Source: Gp6-AA40 sp036742665
Lineage (GTDB): Bacteria; Acidobacteriota; Vicinamibacteria; Vicinamibacterales; UBA2999
Reading direction: 5' to 3'
Assembly: GCA_036742665.1 (NCBI GenBank)
Contig: DAINQP010000115.1
Span: forward strand, 1-18,724
DNA: 18,724 bases
In this document: positions 1-8,547 of the stretch, in pieces
How the letters are laid out: each line of letters starts with the position of its first letter
Position numbering within the stretch: the stretch's first letter is position 1
Position numbers and translations under genes: made by a program
Notes under the pieces: model-generated
Told to the model about the DNA's origin: nothing
The model's input: the letters and a program-made list of their open reading frames with translations, nothing else
The model's database searches: none

Positions 1-217
1 CGGTGTGATAATCCGAGGCGGTGCTGCCGTCGGCGATGCGCCCCATGCGACCGAGCTGGTGGTTGTACTGCAGCATGCGGGCGTGCATCTCGCGACGCAT
101 CTCGCGGATCTCGTCCTGCAACACGCGCAGCTCGCTATCGAGCGGACGCCGCCACGCGCGCACCGCCGCGCGCAGACGACCAAACACACGATCGATTGAC
201 GAGACCTGATCTGGCAT
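1..217 (-). CDS. Partial coiled-coil protein (N-terminus only)
   Basis: An open frame starts at an ATG at 217-215 on the minus strand and runs without a stop through the left edge, giving the first 72 residues of a longer protein. The visible part is strongly basic and heptad-rich (for example DEIREMRREMHARM), as expected for an amphipathic coiled coil. It has no signal peptide or membrane segment. The start lies 31 bases after the stop of the upstream GT-C gene on the same strand, so it is probably the next gene of the same glycan operon. N-terminal coiled coils like this often precede a methyltransferase or glycosyltransferase domain in polysaccharide loci, but the catalytic part is outside the window and the function cannot be assigned. 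The coding call rests on the clean frame, the operon position and the plausible protein composition. Confidence 0.7.
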   Translation of the reverse strand, partial: MPDQVSSIDRVFGRLRAAVRAWRRPLDSELRVLQDEIREMRREMHARMLQYNHQLGRMGRIADGSTASDYHT

Positions 218-248
218 CGGTTACGACTCGATCAAACCACGAAAAGGC

Positions 249-1985
249 CTACTCGTTCTTCCCAGACCCGAAACACGGCCACCCAAGCGGCTCGTATGTG
301 CCAGTTGGTGTGCGGTCCTGCTTCACGAAGAGCGTGATTCCGAAACGCTCGTCGAAGGTGTGCGTGCCGGCGGGGCGATATTCCTGGTCGATGTAGGCGG
401 TCACAATTGGAAACGATCGATAGAAGCTGCGCAGCGAGTCTTCCGTGTCGAGCAGGATGATCGGCACCGAGCGGCTGCGGAGCCGCTCGACCGTCAGGCG
501 CTGCGCCTCCTCGAACTCGAAGAACCCGGGACGCAGGTCGGCGTGACCGCCCGCAAACGCGCGCCTCGCCATCGCCGGGACCTGCGGCAGATACGACTGC
601 ACCAGCACCCGATCGTCCGGCGTCGTGCAGGCGTTGATGTAGAGCGATAACGTGATCAGGTCCGGACGGTCCGGGCGTGCCGCCCACAGCCCGAGATCCC
701 AATCAAGGCGCAACTGTTTGGAGATGGCGTCGACACGTTCGAACGGCTTGCCGAAGCGGTCCGTCATCGATGCCTTGTCGAGCCGCGTGTAGAGATCGCC
801 TTTGACGAGCACGACGAACAAGAGCGCGATACCTGAACCGACGACAATGACCGCGACGCTGATCGGCCATCGAACAGGCAGCCAGGAGGGCCGCAGCGAT
901 TCGTCACGCAGCAGCATCCGCGGGAGCGCTACCAGTAACCAGGCGATCAAAATCACCAACGGCACCGACGGATCGGCGAGCCGCGCCTCGAGCGGACTGC
1001 GCAGGAAGCCGGCATCGAGCGCCGCGCCGAGCACTGCGACCATGGCCAGCTTCTCGCGCGCGTGTGGCCACTCGGGTCTGAAGCCGTCGCGCGACGCAGC
1101 CAGGACAAACAGCGCGAAAAACGGCAGCAGGATCTCGGTGTAATACACCCAGGCCGCGCCGTTATCCCTCACCTTCGCGATGAGCGAACCCGCCTTGGCT
1201 TCGTTCGACTCACCATCAGGGTTGTCGAACAGGCCCGGCCAGACAATCGGTTCGCGCGCGCGATCGCGCTCGGCCCATGCCGATGCCTGCCGGAAATACG
1301 AGACGACTCCGCCGTTCATCTGAATGAACAGAAAGTACGGCAACACGAGCGCAACAACCAGCAGACCGTAAATGACGAGATGTCGAACGCGATCGGCAAA
1401 ACGGAGCTCGCTGATCGACAACATCAGCACCGCCGCCGCCAGACCGACGAAGGCGCCGTGGTCGTGGCGGAACAGGAACGCGATCACCGTCACGACGGCG
1501 AGCCAGACGCGCAGTTGCGCGCTCGGCCGATCGGCATACCGCCACAGCAGCGGAATCGCCAGCGCGTAGATCAGCAGCTTCGGGTAGTTGTAGAACCGCG
1601 GACCGAGCCAGACGTGCAGGAGGCACGCGGCCAATCCCGCGAGAATCGATCCCGACCCGCGCGTGGCGAGCAGGAACGTGATCACCGCGCTTGACGACAG
1701 CACCGTCGTCGAGAATGCCAGCTCCGACAGCGTGCCGCGGCCGAACAGCACTTGCACCGCGGCGGCGAGATAGTAATAAAGCGGCGCGCCGTGGTCCACG
1801 AAGTCCCTGACCGGAATGTCCCCGAACAGGATCTGCCATCCGCGAACGACGTAGAAGAAGTGATCGTCGGTAAGTCCGGCGAACGAGCCGCCCGGATCGT
1901 TGAAGCGGAACAGCCACGAGGCGACGAAGATCCCGATCGAGAGCGCCACGAGAATCGTGGTGCGGAGACGCGGCGCCATCACCAC
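249..1985 (-). CDS. GT-C fold membrane glycosyltransferase (ArnT/PMT-like)
   Basis: This is an integral membrane protein of up to 578 residues. It has an N-terminal membrane helix (about residues 10-26), then a periplasmic loop carrying the acidic pair D40-D41 (LTDDHFFYVVRGW) and the segment VDHGAPLYYYLAAAV (63-77), followed by many hydrophobic helices up to about residue 395 and a soluble C-terminal domain. This is the layout of GT-C enzymes, which move sugars from polyprenyl-phosphate donors on the periplasmic side of the inner membrane and use an Asp in the first loop. The start is uncertain: GTG at 1985, a second GTG at 1982 and an ATG at 1979 are in frame. The GTG at 1985 leaves only 4 bases after the upstream stop at 1990, so coupled translation is likely. 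Acceptor and sugar are unknown. The GT2 enzyme at 6959 is a plausible maker of a polyprenyl-linked donor for it. Confidence 0.85.
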   Translation of the reverse strand: MVMAPRLRTTILVALSIGIFVASWLFRFNDPGGSFAGLTDDHFFYVVRGWQILFGDIPVRDFVDHGAPLYYYLAAAVQVLFGRGTLSELAFSTTVLSSSAVITFLLATRGSGSILAGLAACLLHVWLGPRFYNYPKLLIYALAIPLLWRYADRPSAQLRVWLAVVTVIAFLFRHDHGAFVGLAAAVLMLSISELRFADRVRHLVIYGLLVVALVLPYFLFIQMNGGVVSYFRQASAWAERDRAREPIVWPGLFDNPDGESNEAKAGSLIAKVRDNGAAWVYYTEILLPFFALFVLAASRDGFRPEWPHAREKLAMVAVLGAALDAGFLRSPLEARLADPSVPLVILIAWLLVALPRMLLRDESLRPSWLPVRWPISVAVIVVGSGIALLFVVLVKGDLYTRLDKASMTDRFGKPFERVDAISKQLRLDWDLGLWAARPDRPDLITLSLYINACTTPDDRVLVQSYLPQVPAMARRAFAGGHADLRPGFFEFEEAQRLTVERLRSRSVPIILLDTEDSLRSFYRSFPIVTAYIDQEYRPAGTHTFDERFGITLFVKQDRTPTGTYEPLGWPCFGSGKNE

Positions 1986-1989
1986 GAAT

Positions 1990-4254
1990 TCACCGTGTCG
2001 CAGCGGTCGCGCGCGGCGCTTTCGACATCACCATGTGCACGCGGCCGCGTGTCATCGGCGTGTGGCGGGTGATATACCACTTCTGTGTCGCCAGCCGCGC
2101 GGCCAGGGTCTCGCCGTCATCCGCGGATAGCGTGAACACGATCGTCTTCAGCTGATCCGACGCGAGCACGCCTGTGGCGCCAGCCAGCACACGCTCGACC
2201 GACTGCGCGTTGTTCAGATGCAGATGATGCGGGGCCGGAAGGCCGTAGCGCGAGATCGCTTGATCGAGCGGCATCACGTAGGCCGGCTGCTTGACGCTGC
2301 CCTCACCACCGCTCGACCGCTTCACCTTCCACGCCGCCGCACGCACTGAGTGACCGCGCCAGCCGGCCAGACCGGACGGGTACTTCAACTCGCCCATGCC
2401 CTCGAAGTCGGCCAGCGCCAGCGAGATCGGCAGCACCGATCCGTCGCAGGCATTCAGGTGCAGGTTGTCACACAGCGTCTTGAATGCGGCAAACCCGGGC
2501 TCAAAGGCGACGACCACCGCGCCGTGATACTTGGCGGCGAGCATTCCATAGGCACCGACACCACAGTCGATGTCGTAGACGACGTCGCCGATTGCGACGT
2601 CGCGCCACAACCACTGCAGCGTGCCCTTGTCCGACCGATACCTGACGCTCCTCGAGTGGGGCATCGTATGCACCCGAAGGTCGTACTTCATCCGGGGGTA
2701 CGTCAGAGGAATGATGGGTCCGCTGCCACCACTCTCGGGTGTCGGCGCAGACATGGCATCACCGTCGCCCGCGGCAACGGCCCGCGGCGCTTCTGTTTGT
2801 GGCTGCGCGCCGCCTCTCACGGTACGTTCGATTGCGTCGGCGAACACCGGCGCCACGGGCTGATCGATGCCGTGAGGACGTAGAAACTCGCCAGCAAAAC
2901 GCCGAATGTTCGAGCGGTCCCGTGGCCGATCGAGCTCGCCTTGCAGCTGCGCGATATGTGCTCCCAGACTATTCGCCCGCTGCACGCACCCGCCCTGCTC
3001 TTCGAGCAGATAGTGGAAGTGCAACGTACTGCTCTGCCCGTCCGCGGCATCATCGCCGGCAATCACCGTATAGACGGGACGTCCAACGATCGCGGCCTCG
3101 AGCTCGGCGCTCGTATTCAAACCAACGACGGCCGCGCTGTGATACAGCGACTCGAACAGTCCCTGCCGCGCGCGATCGGATGTCTTCAGGACGATCGCAC
3201 GGGGATCGTTGAACGGCCTCGATACAAACCCCTTCGCGCCACGGACGCTCGGCCACCGGATTTCGTCCTCTGATCGCTGTACTTCTGCGAGCAGTTCGAT
3301 ATCGGGATGCGGCCGCACCAGGATGTTGCAGTCGCGAAGCGACCCGGACGATTCGCGAATCGCGGCGAGCCAGTCGCGCACGAACGGCAGCTCACTGGTC
3401 GACACCAGCATGGACGAACAGACGTAGAGCAGCGTTGGCTTCGTGGGATCAAGACCGAGCGGCGCGTGAAACTCCTCACGCGTCAGGCGAGGCTTCAGCT
3501 CGAAGAACGAATCGAAACGCGGTGCGCCGGTAATGACGACGCGGTCTTCCGGGAATTCGTGGAGCGCGCGGGCCTCGGCACGCTGACGATCGTTCCACAC
3601 GAACATCCAGTCGGGCAGCCGATGCAGGCACCCTTTGGTGCTCAGGTTGTCCCAGCTATACAGCAGCATCCCCACCGGTACGCCGACGGCACGCGCGGCG
3701 GCGACGAAATCCGCCTGCGCCGATCCGAAGTGCACGAGAGGCGAGATGAGCATCACATCAGGTGCGTGCTCGCGTACAAACGACTCGTAGACCGGATCGA
3801 CCGGCAGTTGCCGCTCGGCCAGCGCGAACACCTCGTCGAGGCGACCTACTTGCGCGACCGGTAATCCGCGCAACGCCTTGGCGACACTGTCGTTGTCAGC
3901 CTCGATGCGCAACTCCTCGCGGAGCTTCTGGACGCTGCGCGCCTGGAGCTTGGTCGCGTTCCGCATGCCCGGCTGTTGATAGTGGACGCAGTCGCGCAGG
4001 CTGCGCAGCAGCCACGCGACGTCGGCCCAGCGATCGGTGCGATGCGCCGGACACCGGACGAGCGAGAACCCAGGCCCGCCTTCGCCAGGCTTCGGCGTGG
4101 CAGGCTCGATCCAGTCGCGATACTGATCGGCGCGCGTCTCGCTGTGTTCCTGTACCGCGAGCGCAACCGAGTGCCCGCGCTCAGCCAGGACGCGAATGGT
4201 GGCGGCAAAGGTCTCGACGTTCTTCTTCTGTTTCAGAACGAATAGGATCCTCAT
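1990..4254 (-). CDS. Fusion of GT-B-like transferase and degenerate FkbM methyltransferase domain
   Basis: The protein has 754 residues in two parts. Residues 1-478 look like a GT-B/CDP-glycerol-transferase-like domain: an N-terminal Rossmann start (MRILFVLKQKKNVETFA), LYSWDNLSTKG (198-208), VVITGAPRFDSFF (239-251), LVRPHPDIELL (312-322) and a donor-side NTSAELEAAIVGRPV (380-394). A low-complexity linker (about 480-512) leads to a second domain (515-745) that follows the FkbM methyltransferase pattern: GDVVYDIDCGVGAYG (556-570), VVAFEPG (581-587), a DNLHLNAC segment and VERVLAGA (686-693). Two FkbM hallmarks are changed: the usual DIGANVG is DIDCGVG, and the usual I/LKIDVEG-E is LHLNNAQSVE (678-687). 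The methyltransferase half may therefore be inactive or specialised. Its ATG overlaps the stop of the upstream dioxygenase gene as ATGA (4251-4254). The call is good for both folds and weaker for exact activity. Confidence 0.78.
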   Translation of the reverse strand: MRILFVLKQKKNVETFAATIRVLAERGHSVALAVQEHSETRADQYRDWIEPATPKPGEGGPGFSLVRCPAHRTDRWADVAWLLRSLRDCVHYQQPGMRNATKLQARSVQKLREELRIEADNDSVAKALRGLPVAQVGRLDEVFALAERQLPVDPVYESFVREHAPDVMLISPLVHFGSAQADFVAAARAVGVPVGMLLYSWDNLSTKGCLHRLPDWMFVWNDRQRAEARALHEFPEDRVVITGAPRFDSFFELKPRLTREEFHAPLGLDPTKPTLLYVCSSMLVSTSELPFVRDWLAAIRESSGSLRDCNILVRPHPDIELLAEVQRSEDEIRWPSVRGAKGFVSRPFNDPRAIVLKTSDRARQGLFESLYHSAAVVGLNTSAELEAAIVGRPVYTVIAGDDAADGQSSTLHFHYLLEEQGGCVQRANSLGAHIAQLQGELDRPRDRSNIRRFAGEFLRPHGIDQPVAPVFADAIERTVRGGAQPQTEAPRAVAAGDGDAMSAPTPESGGSGPIIPLTYPRMKYDLRVHTMPHSRSVRYRSDKGTLQWLWRDVAIGDVVYDIDCGVGAYGMLAAKYHGAVVVAFEPGFAAFKTLCDNLHLNACDGSVLPISLALADFEGMGELKYPSGLAGWRGHSVRAAAWKVKRSSGGEGSVKQPAYVMPLDQAISRYGLPAPHHLHLNNAQSVERVLAGATGVLASDQLKTIVFTLSADDGETLAARLATQKWYITRHTPMTRGRVHMVMSKAPRATAATR

Positions 4255-5087
4255 CTGTCCTGCCGGGCCAGCCGCCGCTCACGCCAGGCGGTCACCGATC
4301 GCGCCGGCGTCACGTCGTAGCCGAAAAGCCTGGCCAGCGCCGGGTCGTCGGCGTAGCGGCCGTTCAGCGCGTCCGGCAACGAGATCTGCTGGGCGATGAT
4401 CGGCACCGAGAAGACATGATTGACGGCGCGGCGCGGCCGGCCCGATCGATTCTCACCGGCGCGGTGAAACACCATCGAGTCGAAGACGATGAACGATCCA
4501 GGAGCGGCGCTGACCGCGGTGTCGAGCTCCGCGGCCACACTCTCCGATGGAAATTGCTCGGTCCGATGCGACCCGGGGATCATCCTCGTCGCCCCGGTTT
4601 CCGATGAGAAGGGATCGATGCAGAACAACGCGCTGATGGCCAGCGGACGACTCGAAACGAAATGCTGATACGGCAGGTCACGGTGATAGGCGACCTGCGT
4701 ATGCCGCTGACCCGACGGATTGATCACGCCGTTCTGTTGCATCAGCACCACGTAATCGCCCAGCAGCTCGCGGCAGATCGCGAGCACCGTGGCATGCGCA
4801 GCGAGCGCGACAAACGCCTCGTCATACACCAGTGGGCAGCGCGCAGTCAGCGCGTCGCCAATGGATGCGAGCCGCTCGGCACCGCCGAACTCCTCGACCT
4901 GACGCGCCATCACTCGATCGAGCCGCAAACCAAGGTCAGCCACGTCGGCACTGGAGACTGCGCCCGGCACCACGGCATAGCCCGCGATCCTGATGTGTTC
5001 GGCGATGCGAGCCGCATCAGTCGAGGCGGCGCCCCGCTCCACGACGCCATACGCACCTGGCGTTACGCTGTCAGACATGCGGCTCAT
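4251..5087 (-). CDS. PhyH-family Fe(II)/2-oxoglutarate dioxygenase
   Basis: The protein has 278 residues, typical for the phytanoyl-CoA dioxygenase family. The iron-binding triad is visible: H135-R136-D137 in AYHRDLPYQHF and the distal H208 in VFHRAGENRSGR. Arginines a few residues later (217-220) could bind 2-oxoglutarate. PIS-type beta-strand segments such as GATRMIPGSHRTEQFP (165-180) and PGSFIVFDSMVFH (196-208) complete the jelly-roll. Family members hydroxylate or otherwise oxidise small molecules, lipids or sugars using O2; the substrate cannot be read from sequence, but the setting among glycosyl- and methyltransferases suggests a sugar or glycolipid. Starts at 5087 (M1) or 5078 (M4) are both possible; with the former the gene overlaps the upstream methyltransferase by 17 bases. 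Its stop shares ATGA with the downstream fusion gene. Confidence 0.88.
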   Translation of the reverse strand: MSRMSDSVTPGAYGVVERGAASTDAARIAEHIRIAGYAVVPGAVSSADVADLGLRLDRVMARQVEEFGGAERLASIGDALTARCPLVYDEAFVALAAHATVLAICRELLGDYVVLMQQNGVINPSGQRHTQVAYHRDLPYQHFVSSRPLAISALFCIDPFSSETGATRMIPGSHRTEQFPSESVAAELDTAVSAAPGSFIVFDSMVFHRAGENRSGRPRRAVNHVFSVPIIAQQISLPDALNGRYADDPALARLFGYDVTPARSVTAWRERRLARQDR

Positions 5088-6195
5088 CCACGAGATCGTA
5101 CCATGTCACCACGCGGCGGAAACGAGCGGCAAGGCGGTCCGCGAGTCGAGGTTGATCGCCTGGACGTACACCGACGAGCACCTGCGCATCTTTCGTGACG
5201 GCATCGATCGGGATAAGTGGCAGGTCTCCGAAGCGGCCCTGCGGCGATCCATCTGTCGCACATGCACGTACCGAACCCCACGCTCGGGGCGCGTAGGCAC
5301 GGAGCAGACCCGCCGCCTCACTCGCACCGAAGCAAACGGCCGGGCCTTCGATCCTCGTCTGCAGCTGCGCGTCGAGTTGCTGCCATCGTTCGAGGTAGCG
5401 GGTCACGTCTTCGGTTCGCGGCGGCGCGTGCAGCGCCTTGGTCTGGATCGCATCGCGGCGTCTGCCGATCGCCATCTGAAATGCGCCCAGCGATTTCGGC
5501 GCCTGCGAGGCACCGAGCCGCTGCATTCCCGCTCGCGACAACAGCGTGCCAAGGTGCTCGCGGCCGAACGAAAACACGTGATCGACGAACAACAAATCGA
5601 GGCCGGGCTTGGCGCCATCCGGACACACGATTACGATCATCCCGTCTGGCTGAAGCGCGCCACGCAGCGCATTCAGGAATGCCATCGGGTCGGTGGTGTG
5701 CTCGATCACGTTGACGGCAATGACCAGGTCGACGATGACGTCGCCGGGAAGACTGCTCGCGGTTCCGGTCCACAGTCGAAGGTCGCCGCCATATCCCTGC
5801 GCGATACTCTCGCGCGACGGATCGCATCCCAGAAGCTTCGCGTCCGGCCAGTAGGTGCGCAGGGCTCGCAACAACGACCCATTTCCGCACCCGACATCCA
5901 GCACGCGACGCGGACGACGGCCGGTGGCCTGCGCGATCCAGCGCGCGTACTCGGCCTGGCGCGATTCTTCGCGCGGGTCGCCGGGCGGATGCGCGTACAA
6001 CGCGTAGCCGGAGGCATACAAGGATGTGCCCATATTCGTCGTCGGACGACGGCGAATGAGGCCGCATGCACGGCACATCTGGCGCGCCAGGGCCTCGTCA
6101 ACGATGCGCCAGTCGCTCGCCATCGATCGCGGCGCGGGGTCGGGCAGCACAACCCACTGCGCCACTCCACACACGAGACACGGTGATGGTGTCAC
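5071..6195 (-). CDS. Zinc-ribbon class I SAM methyltransferase (C-methyltransferase-like)
   Basis: The protein has 374 residues and three parts. An N-terminal zinc-ribbon-like region carries two CxxC pairs (C6/C9 and C41/C44). A class I methyltransferase core follows, with motif I VLDVGCGNGSLL (98-109), an acidic GCDPS (123-127) and VNVIEHTTDP (161-170). A C-terminal alpha/beta domain (about 285-374) resembles the C-terminal domain of sugar C-methyltransferases of the TylC3/NovU type, with FGASEAAGLL near residue 289. That architecture is known from enzymes that methylate NDP-sugars. The start is GTG at 6195; no strong ribosome site precedes it. This is the first gene of the minus-strand operon and lies 50 bases from the divergent WbqC gene. 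Fusion or truncation is not seen. A different small-molecule substrate cannot be excluded. Confidence 0.87.
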   Translation of the reverse strand: MTPSPCLVCGVAQWVVLPDPAPRSMASDWRIVDEALARQMCRACGLIRRRPTTNMGTSLYASGYALYAHPPGDPREESRQAEYARWIAQATGRRPRRVLDVGCGNGSLLRALRTYWPDAKLLGCDPSRESIAQGYGGDLRLWTGTASSLPGDVIVDLVIAVNVIEHTTDPMAFLNALRGALQPDGMIVIVCPDGAKPGLDLLFVDHVFSFGREHLGTLLSRAGMQRLGASQAPKSLGAFQMAIGRRRDAIQTKALHAPPRTEDVTRYLERWQQLDAQLQTRIEGPAVCFGASEAAGLLRAYAPRAWGSVRACATDGSPQGRFGDLPLIPIDAVTKDAQVLVGVRPGDQPRLADRLAARFRRVVTWYDLVDEPHV

Positions 6196-6245
6196 GCGGC
6201 CGGCCCCCGTGAACCTGCGTGATAAACTCGTCCGCTGACGCGTGA
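6196..6245. promoter_or_regulatory. Divergent intergenic region, putative promoters for both glycan operons
   Basis: Only 50 bases separate the GTG of the leftward methyltransferase and the ATG of the rightward WbqC gene, so promoters for both operons must lie here or inside the neighbouring coding sequence. On the plus strand GATAAA at 6221-6226 is a possible -10 box, but no good -35 hexamer is found 16-18 bases upstream. The segment also holds the palindrome GGCCGGCC (from about 6198). No strong Shine-Dalgarno sequence precedes either start. The location is the support; individual elements are guesses. Confidence 0.35.
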
Positions 6246-6962
6246 ATGACCCATAAGTGTGTCGCGATCGTGCAATCGAGCTACATCCCGTGGAAGGGCT
6301 ACTTCGATCTCATTCGCGCCGCTGACGAGTTCATCCTGCTGGATGACGTGCAGTTCACCAAGCGCGACTGGCGCAGCCGCAATCAGATCAAAACCAAAGA
6401 CGGACTGTGTTGGCTGACGATTCCCGTCCACACCAGCGGGCGCTCCCAGCAGCGCATCATGGACACGACGATCGCCGATCCAGCCTGGTCCGAGCGTCAC
6501 TGGCAGACTATTCACAGCGCCTACGCACGCACGCCGTTCTTCGCCGCGTACGCAACGCAGCTGCGTGAGGCCTACGAACGGGTTACTTCGCCGCGGTTGA
6601 GCGATGTGAATCGCTCGTTGATCGAACGCGTGTGTCAGATGCTCGGGATCACCACCCCGATCAGATGGTCGTCAGAATACCATCCGCGCGAGGGACGCAA
6701 CGAGCGGCTGATCGATCTCTGCGTGAAGAGCGGCGCCACCGATTACCTGTCGGGACCGAGCGCCCGCGGCTACGTGGACGAGGCCGCGTTTGGTGACGCA
6801 GGGGTGACGGTGCATTTCGCCGACTACTCCGGGTATCGCGAATACGCGCAGCCCTACCCACCATTCGAGCATGCAGTGTCGGTCCTCGATCTGCTCTTCT
6901 GCACCGGTCCGGCGGCGACTGACTACCTGAAAAATCTGTCTCCGAGGCGTGTCGCCTCATGA
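6246..6962 (+). CDS. WbqC-family protein
   Basis: The protein has 238 residues, the usual size for the WbqC-like family found in O-antigen and other glycan loci. Family signatures are clear: Q10-SSYIPW near the N-terminus (VAIVQSSYIPWKGYFDLI), LLDDVQFTKRDWRSRNQI (31-48), TIPVHTSGRS (58-67), a YLSGPSARGY segment (167-176) and SVLDLLF close to the end. There is no signal peptide or membrane helix, so it acts in the cytoplasm. The exact reaction of the family is not firmly established; members sit in clusters for acylated amino sugars. It opens the rightward operon and its stop overlaps the next start as ATGA (6959-6962), indicating coupled translation with the glycosyltransferase. Confidence 0.9.
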   Translation: MTHKCVAIVQSSYIPWKGYFDLIRAADEFILLDDVQFTKRDWRSRNQIKTKDGLCWLTIPVHTSGRSQQRIMDTTIADPAWSERHWQTIHSAYARTPFFAAYATQLREAYERVTSPRLSDVNRSLIERVCQMLGITTPIRWSSEYHPREGRNERLIDLCVKSGATDYLSGPSARGYVDEAAFGDAGVTVHFADYSGYREYAQPYPPFEHAVSVLDLLFCTGPAATDYLKNLSPRRVAS

Positions 6963-7903
6963 GTCAGTTGTTGTCAGTGTCGATCGTCACTTCGCTGTAT
7001 CAGTCCGAGGAGTTCCTCACTGAGTTCCATGCCCGCTGCACCGCGGCGGCGACACGTCTGGCCGGATCGTCATACGAAATCATCCTGGTCAACGACGGGT
7101 CTCCGGACCAGTCGCTGCAGAAGGCTATCGATCTCCACGCCCGCGATCCTCACGTCCGCGTCATCGACTTGTCGCGCAACTTCGGACACCACAAAGCGTT
7201 GATGACCGGACTCGCCCACGCGCGTGGCGAGCTGGTGTTCTTGATCGACTGCGATCTCGAAGAGGATCCGGCCTGGCTGCTGACGTTTCACGACGCCATG
7301 CGCGCCGACAACGCCGACGTCGTCTATGGCGTGCAGGCCGAGCGGAAAGGCGACTGGCTCGAGCGTTCGGCTGGGCGGCTGTTCTTCCGCGTGTTCAACT
7401 GGATGCTGACTCACCCCATCCCTGTCAACGTGGTCACGGCGCGGCTGATGACGTCGCGATACGTCAAGGCGTTGGTCAGTCACCAGGAACGTGAACTCTG
7501 CCTTGCCGGCCTGTGGGTGATTACCGGATTCGCGCAGCGGCCGATTGCGGTGCAGAAAGGCAGCCGCCCGACTTCGTCGTACACCACACGCAAACGGATC
7601 TCGGTCTTTGCCAACGCGATCACGTCGTTCAGCAACCGGCCGCTGGTCTACATCTTCCAGATCGGGATGGGGGTGATGATGCTGTCGGTCGTCGCTGCCA
7701 TCGTCCTGCTGTACATGCGGCTCAACGGGCAGGTTGGTGTTCCCGGATGGGCATCGATCATGGTGTCGATCTGGTTTCTCGGCGGGCTGATCATCTTCTG
7801 TGTCGGCGTGATCGGGATGTATCTGGCGAAGATCTTCACCGAGATCAAGCAGCGGCCGTACACGATCATCCGCGCCGAATACGGCGGCGAGGACGAGGCG
7901 TGA
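6959..7903 (+). CDS. GT2 glycosyltransferase, polyprenyl-phosphate type with two C-terminal TM helices
   Basis: The protein has 314 residues, matching the DPM synthase/ArnC/GtrB type. The GT-A domain shows the nucleotide-binding start SIVTSLYQSE, VNDGSPD (44-50), LSRNFGHHKALMTGL (71-85) and the metal-binding D97-C-D99 in FLIDCDLEEDP. Two membrane helices follow (about 229-253 and 264-290) before a short cytoplasmic tail (KQRPYTIIRAEY), as in GtrB and ArnC. Such enzymes load a sugar from an NDP donor onto polyprenyl phosphate at the cytoplasmic face of the inner membrane. The product would be a donor for a GT-C enzyme, and one lies at 249-1985. The start ATG overlaps the WbqC stop; the stop TGA is nested in the GTGA of the next gene. 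Confidence 0.92.
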   Translation: MSQLLSVSIVTSLYQSEEFLTEFHARCTAAATRLAGSSYEIILVNDGSPDQSLQKAIDLHARDPHVRVIDLSRNFGHHKALMTGLAHARGELVFLIDCDLEEDPAWLLTFHDAMRADNADVVYGVQAERKGDWLERSAGRLFFRVFNWMLTHPIPVNVVTARLMTSRYVKALVSHQERELCLAGLWVITGFAQRPIAVQKGSRPTSSYTTRKRISVFANAITSFSNRPLVYIFQIGMGVMMLSVVAAIVLLYMRLNGQVGVPGWASIMVSIWFLGGLIIFCVGVIGMYLAKIFTEIKQRPYTIIRAEYGGEDEA

Positions 7904-8547
7904 GTTCGGACCAGCTCCGCGGACAAGCGCGCGATTACTACGAGACCAAGCTGCGCGCGCACGGGCCCACGCCGGCCGGCGTCGATTGGAACTCGCAGGA
8001 ATCACAAGAGCTGCGCTTCGCGCTGCTCGCTACTCTCTGGCGCGATGAGGCGGACGCCAGCATCCTCGATTACGGCTGCGGGTACGGCGCGCTCGCCGAC
8101 TACCTGCGTGCCCGGGGACATCGCGGCGGGTATACCGGCTATGACGTCAGCGAGGCCATGGCCCAGGCGGCGCACGCGCGCGTCGCGGCGCTGAGCGGGT
8201 GCCAGGTGACCGCTCGGCGCGAGGACCTGCGACCGGCCGATTTCGCCGTGGGAAGCGGCGTCTTCAACGTGAAGCAGGAAGCGGACGAAGATACGTGGCG
8301 CGCGTATGTGTGGGAGACCGTCGCCGATCTCGCCGTGCTTGGCAAACGCGGCTTCGCCTTCAATGCACTGACGTCCTACTCCGACGCCGACAAGCGCCGT
8401 CCCGATCTCTACTACGCCGACCCCCTCGAGGCCTTCGACCGCTGCAAGCGTACGTATTCGAGATTCGTGACGCTGCTGCACGACTATCCGCTCTACGAGT
8501 TCACCATCATCGTGCGACGCTCACCACTAGCATGGCCAAGCTCGTGA
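7900..8547 (+). CDS. Class I SAM-dependent methyltransferase
   Basis: A GTG at 7900 overlaps the glycosyltransferase stop as GTGA and opens a 215-residue protein. The same frame is open further upstream, but that part overlaps the GT2 gene and encodes nothing recognisable, so the GTG start is chosen. Motif I is ILDYGCGYGALADYL (55-69), followed by the acidic end of strand 2 in YTGYDVSEAM (78-87) and a motif-IV-like segment GSGVFNVK (118-125). There is no zinc ribbon or extra domain, unlike the methyltransferase at 5071. It probably methylates a sugar or a sugar-linked acyl group in this locus; the substrate cannot be named. The 3' end overlaps the next gene by 16 bases. Confidence 0.88.
   Translation: MSSDQLRGQARDYYETKLRAHGPTPAGVDWNSQESQELRFALLATLWRDEADASILDYGCGYGALADYLRARGHRGGYTGYDVSEAMAQAAHARVAALSGCQVTARREDLRPADFAVGSGVFNVKQEADEDTWRAYVWETVADLAVLGKRGFAFNALTSYSDADKRRPDLYYADPLEAFDRCKRTYSRFVTLLHDYPLYEFTIIVRRSPLAWPSS

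Noticed and set aside
1062..1694. 210-residue plus-strand open frame
   Set aside because: Antisense to the GT-C gene; highly charged with no motif.
3762..4607. 281-residue plus-strand open frame
   Set aside because: Covers the junction of two well-supported minus-strand genes and reads as Arg/Ser/Ala-rich low-information sequence.
4993..6186. 397-residue plus-strand open frame
   Set aside because: It lies antisense to the zinc-ribbon methyltransferase, whose motifs are unmistakable. The translation is Arg/His-rich with no family signature, as expected for a shadow frame in GC-rich coding DNA.
7070..8005. 311-residue minus-strand open frame
   Set aside because: Antisense to the GT2 glycosyltransferase; rich in His, Asp and Arg with no recognisable domain.
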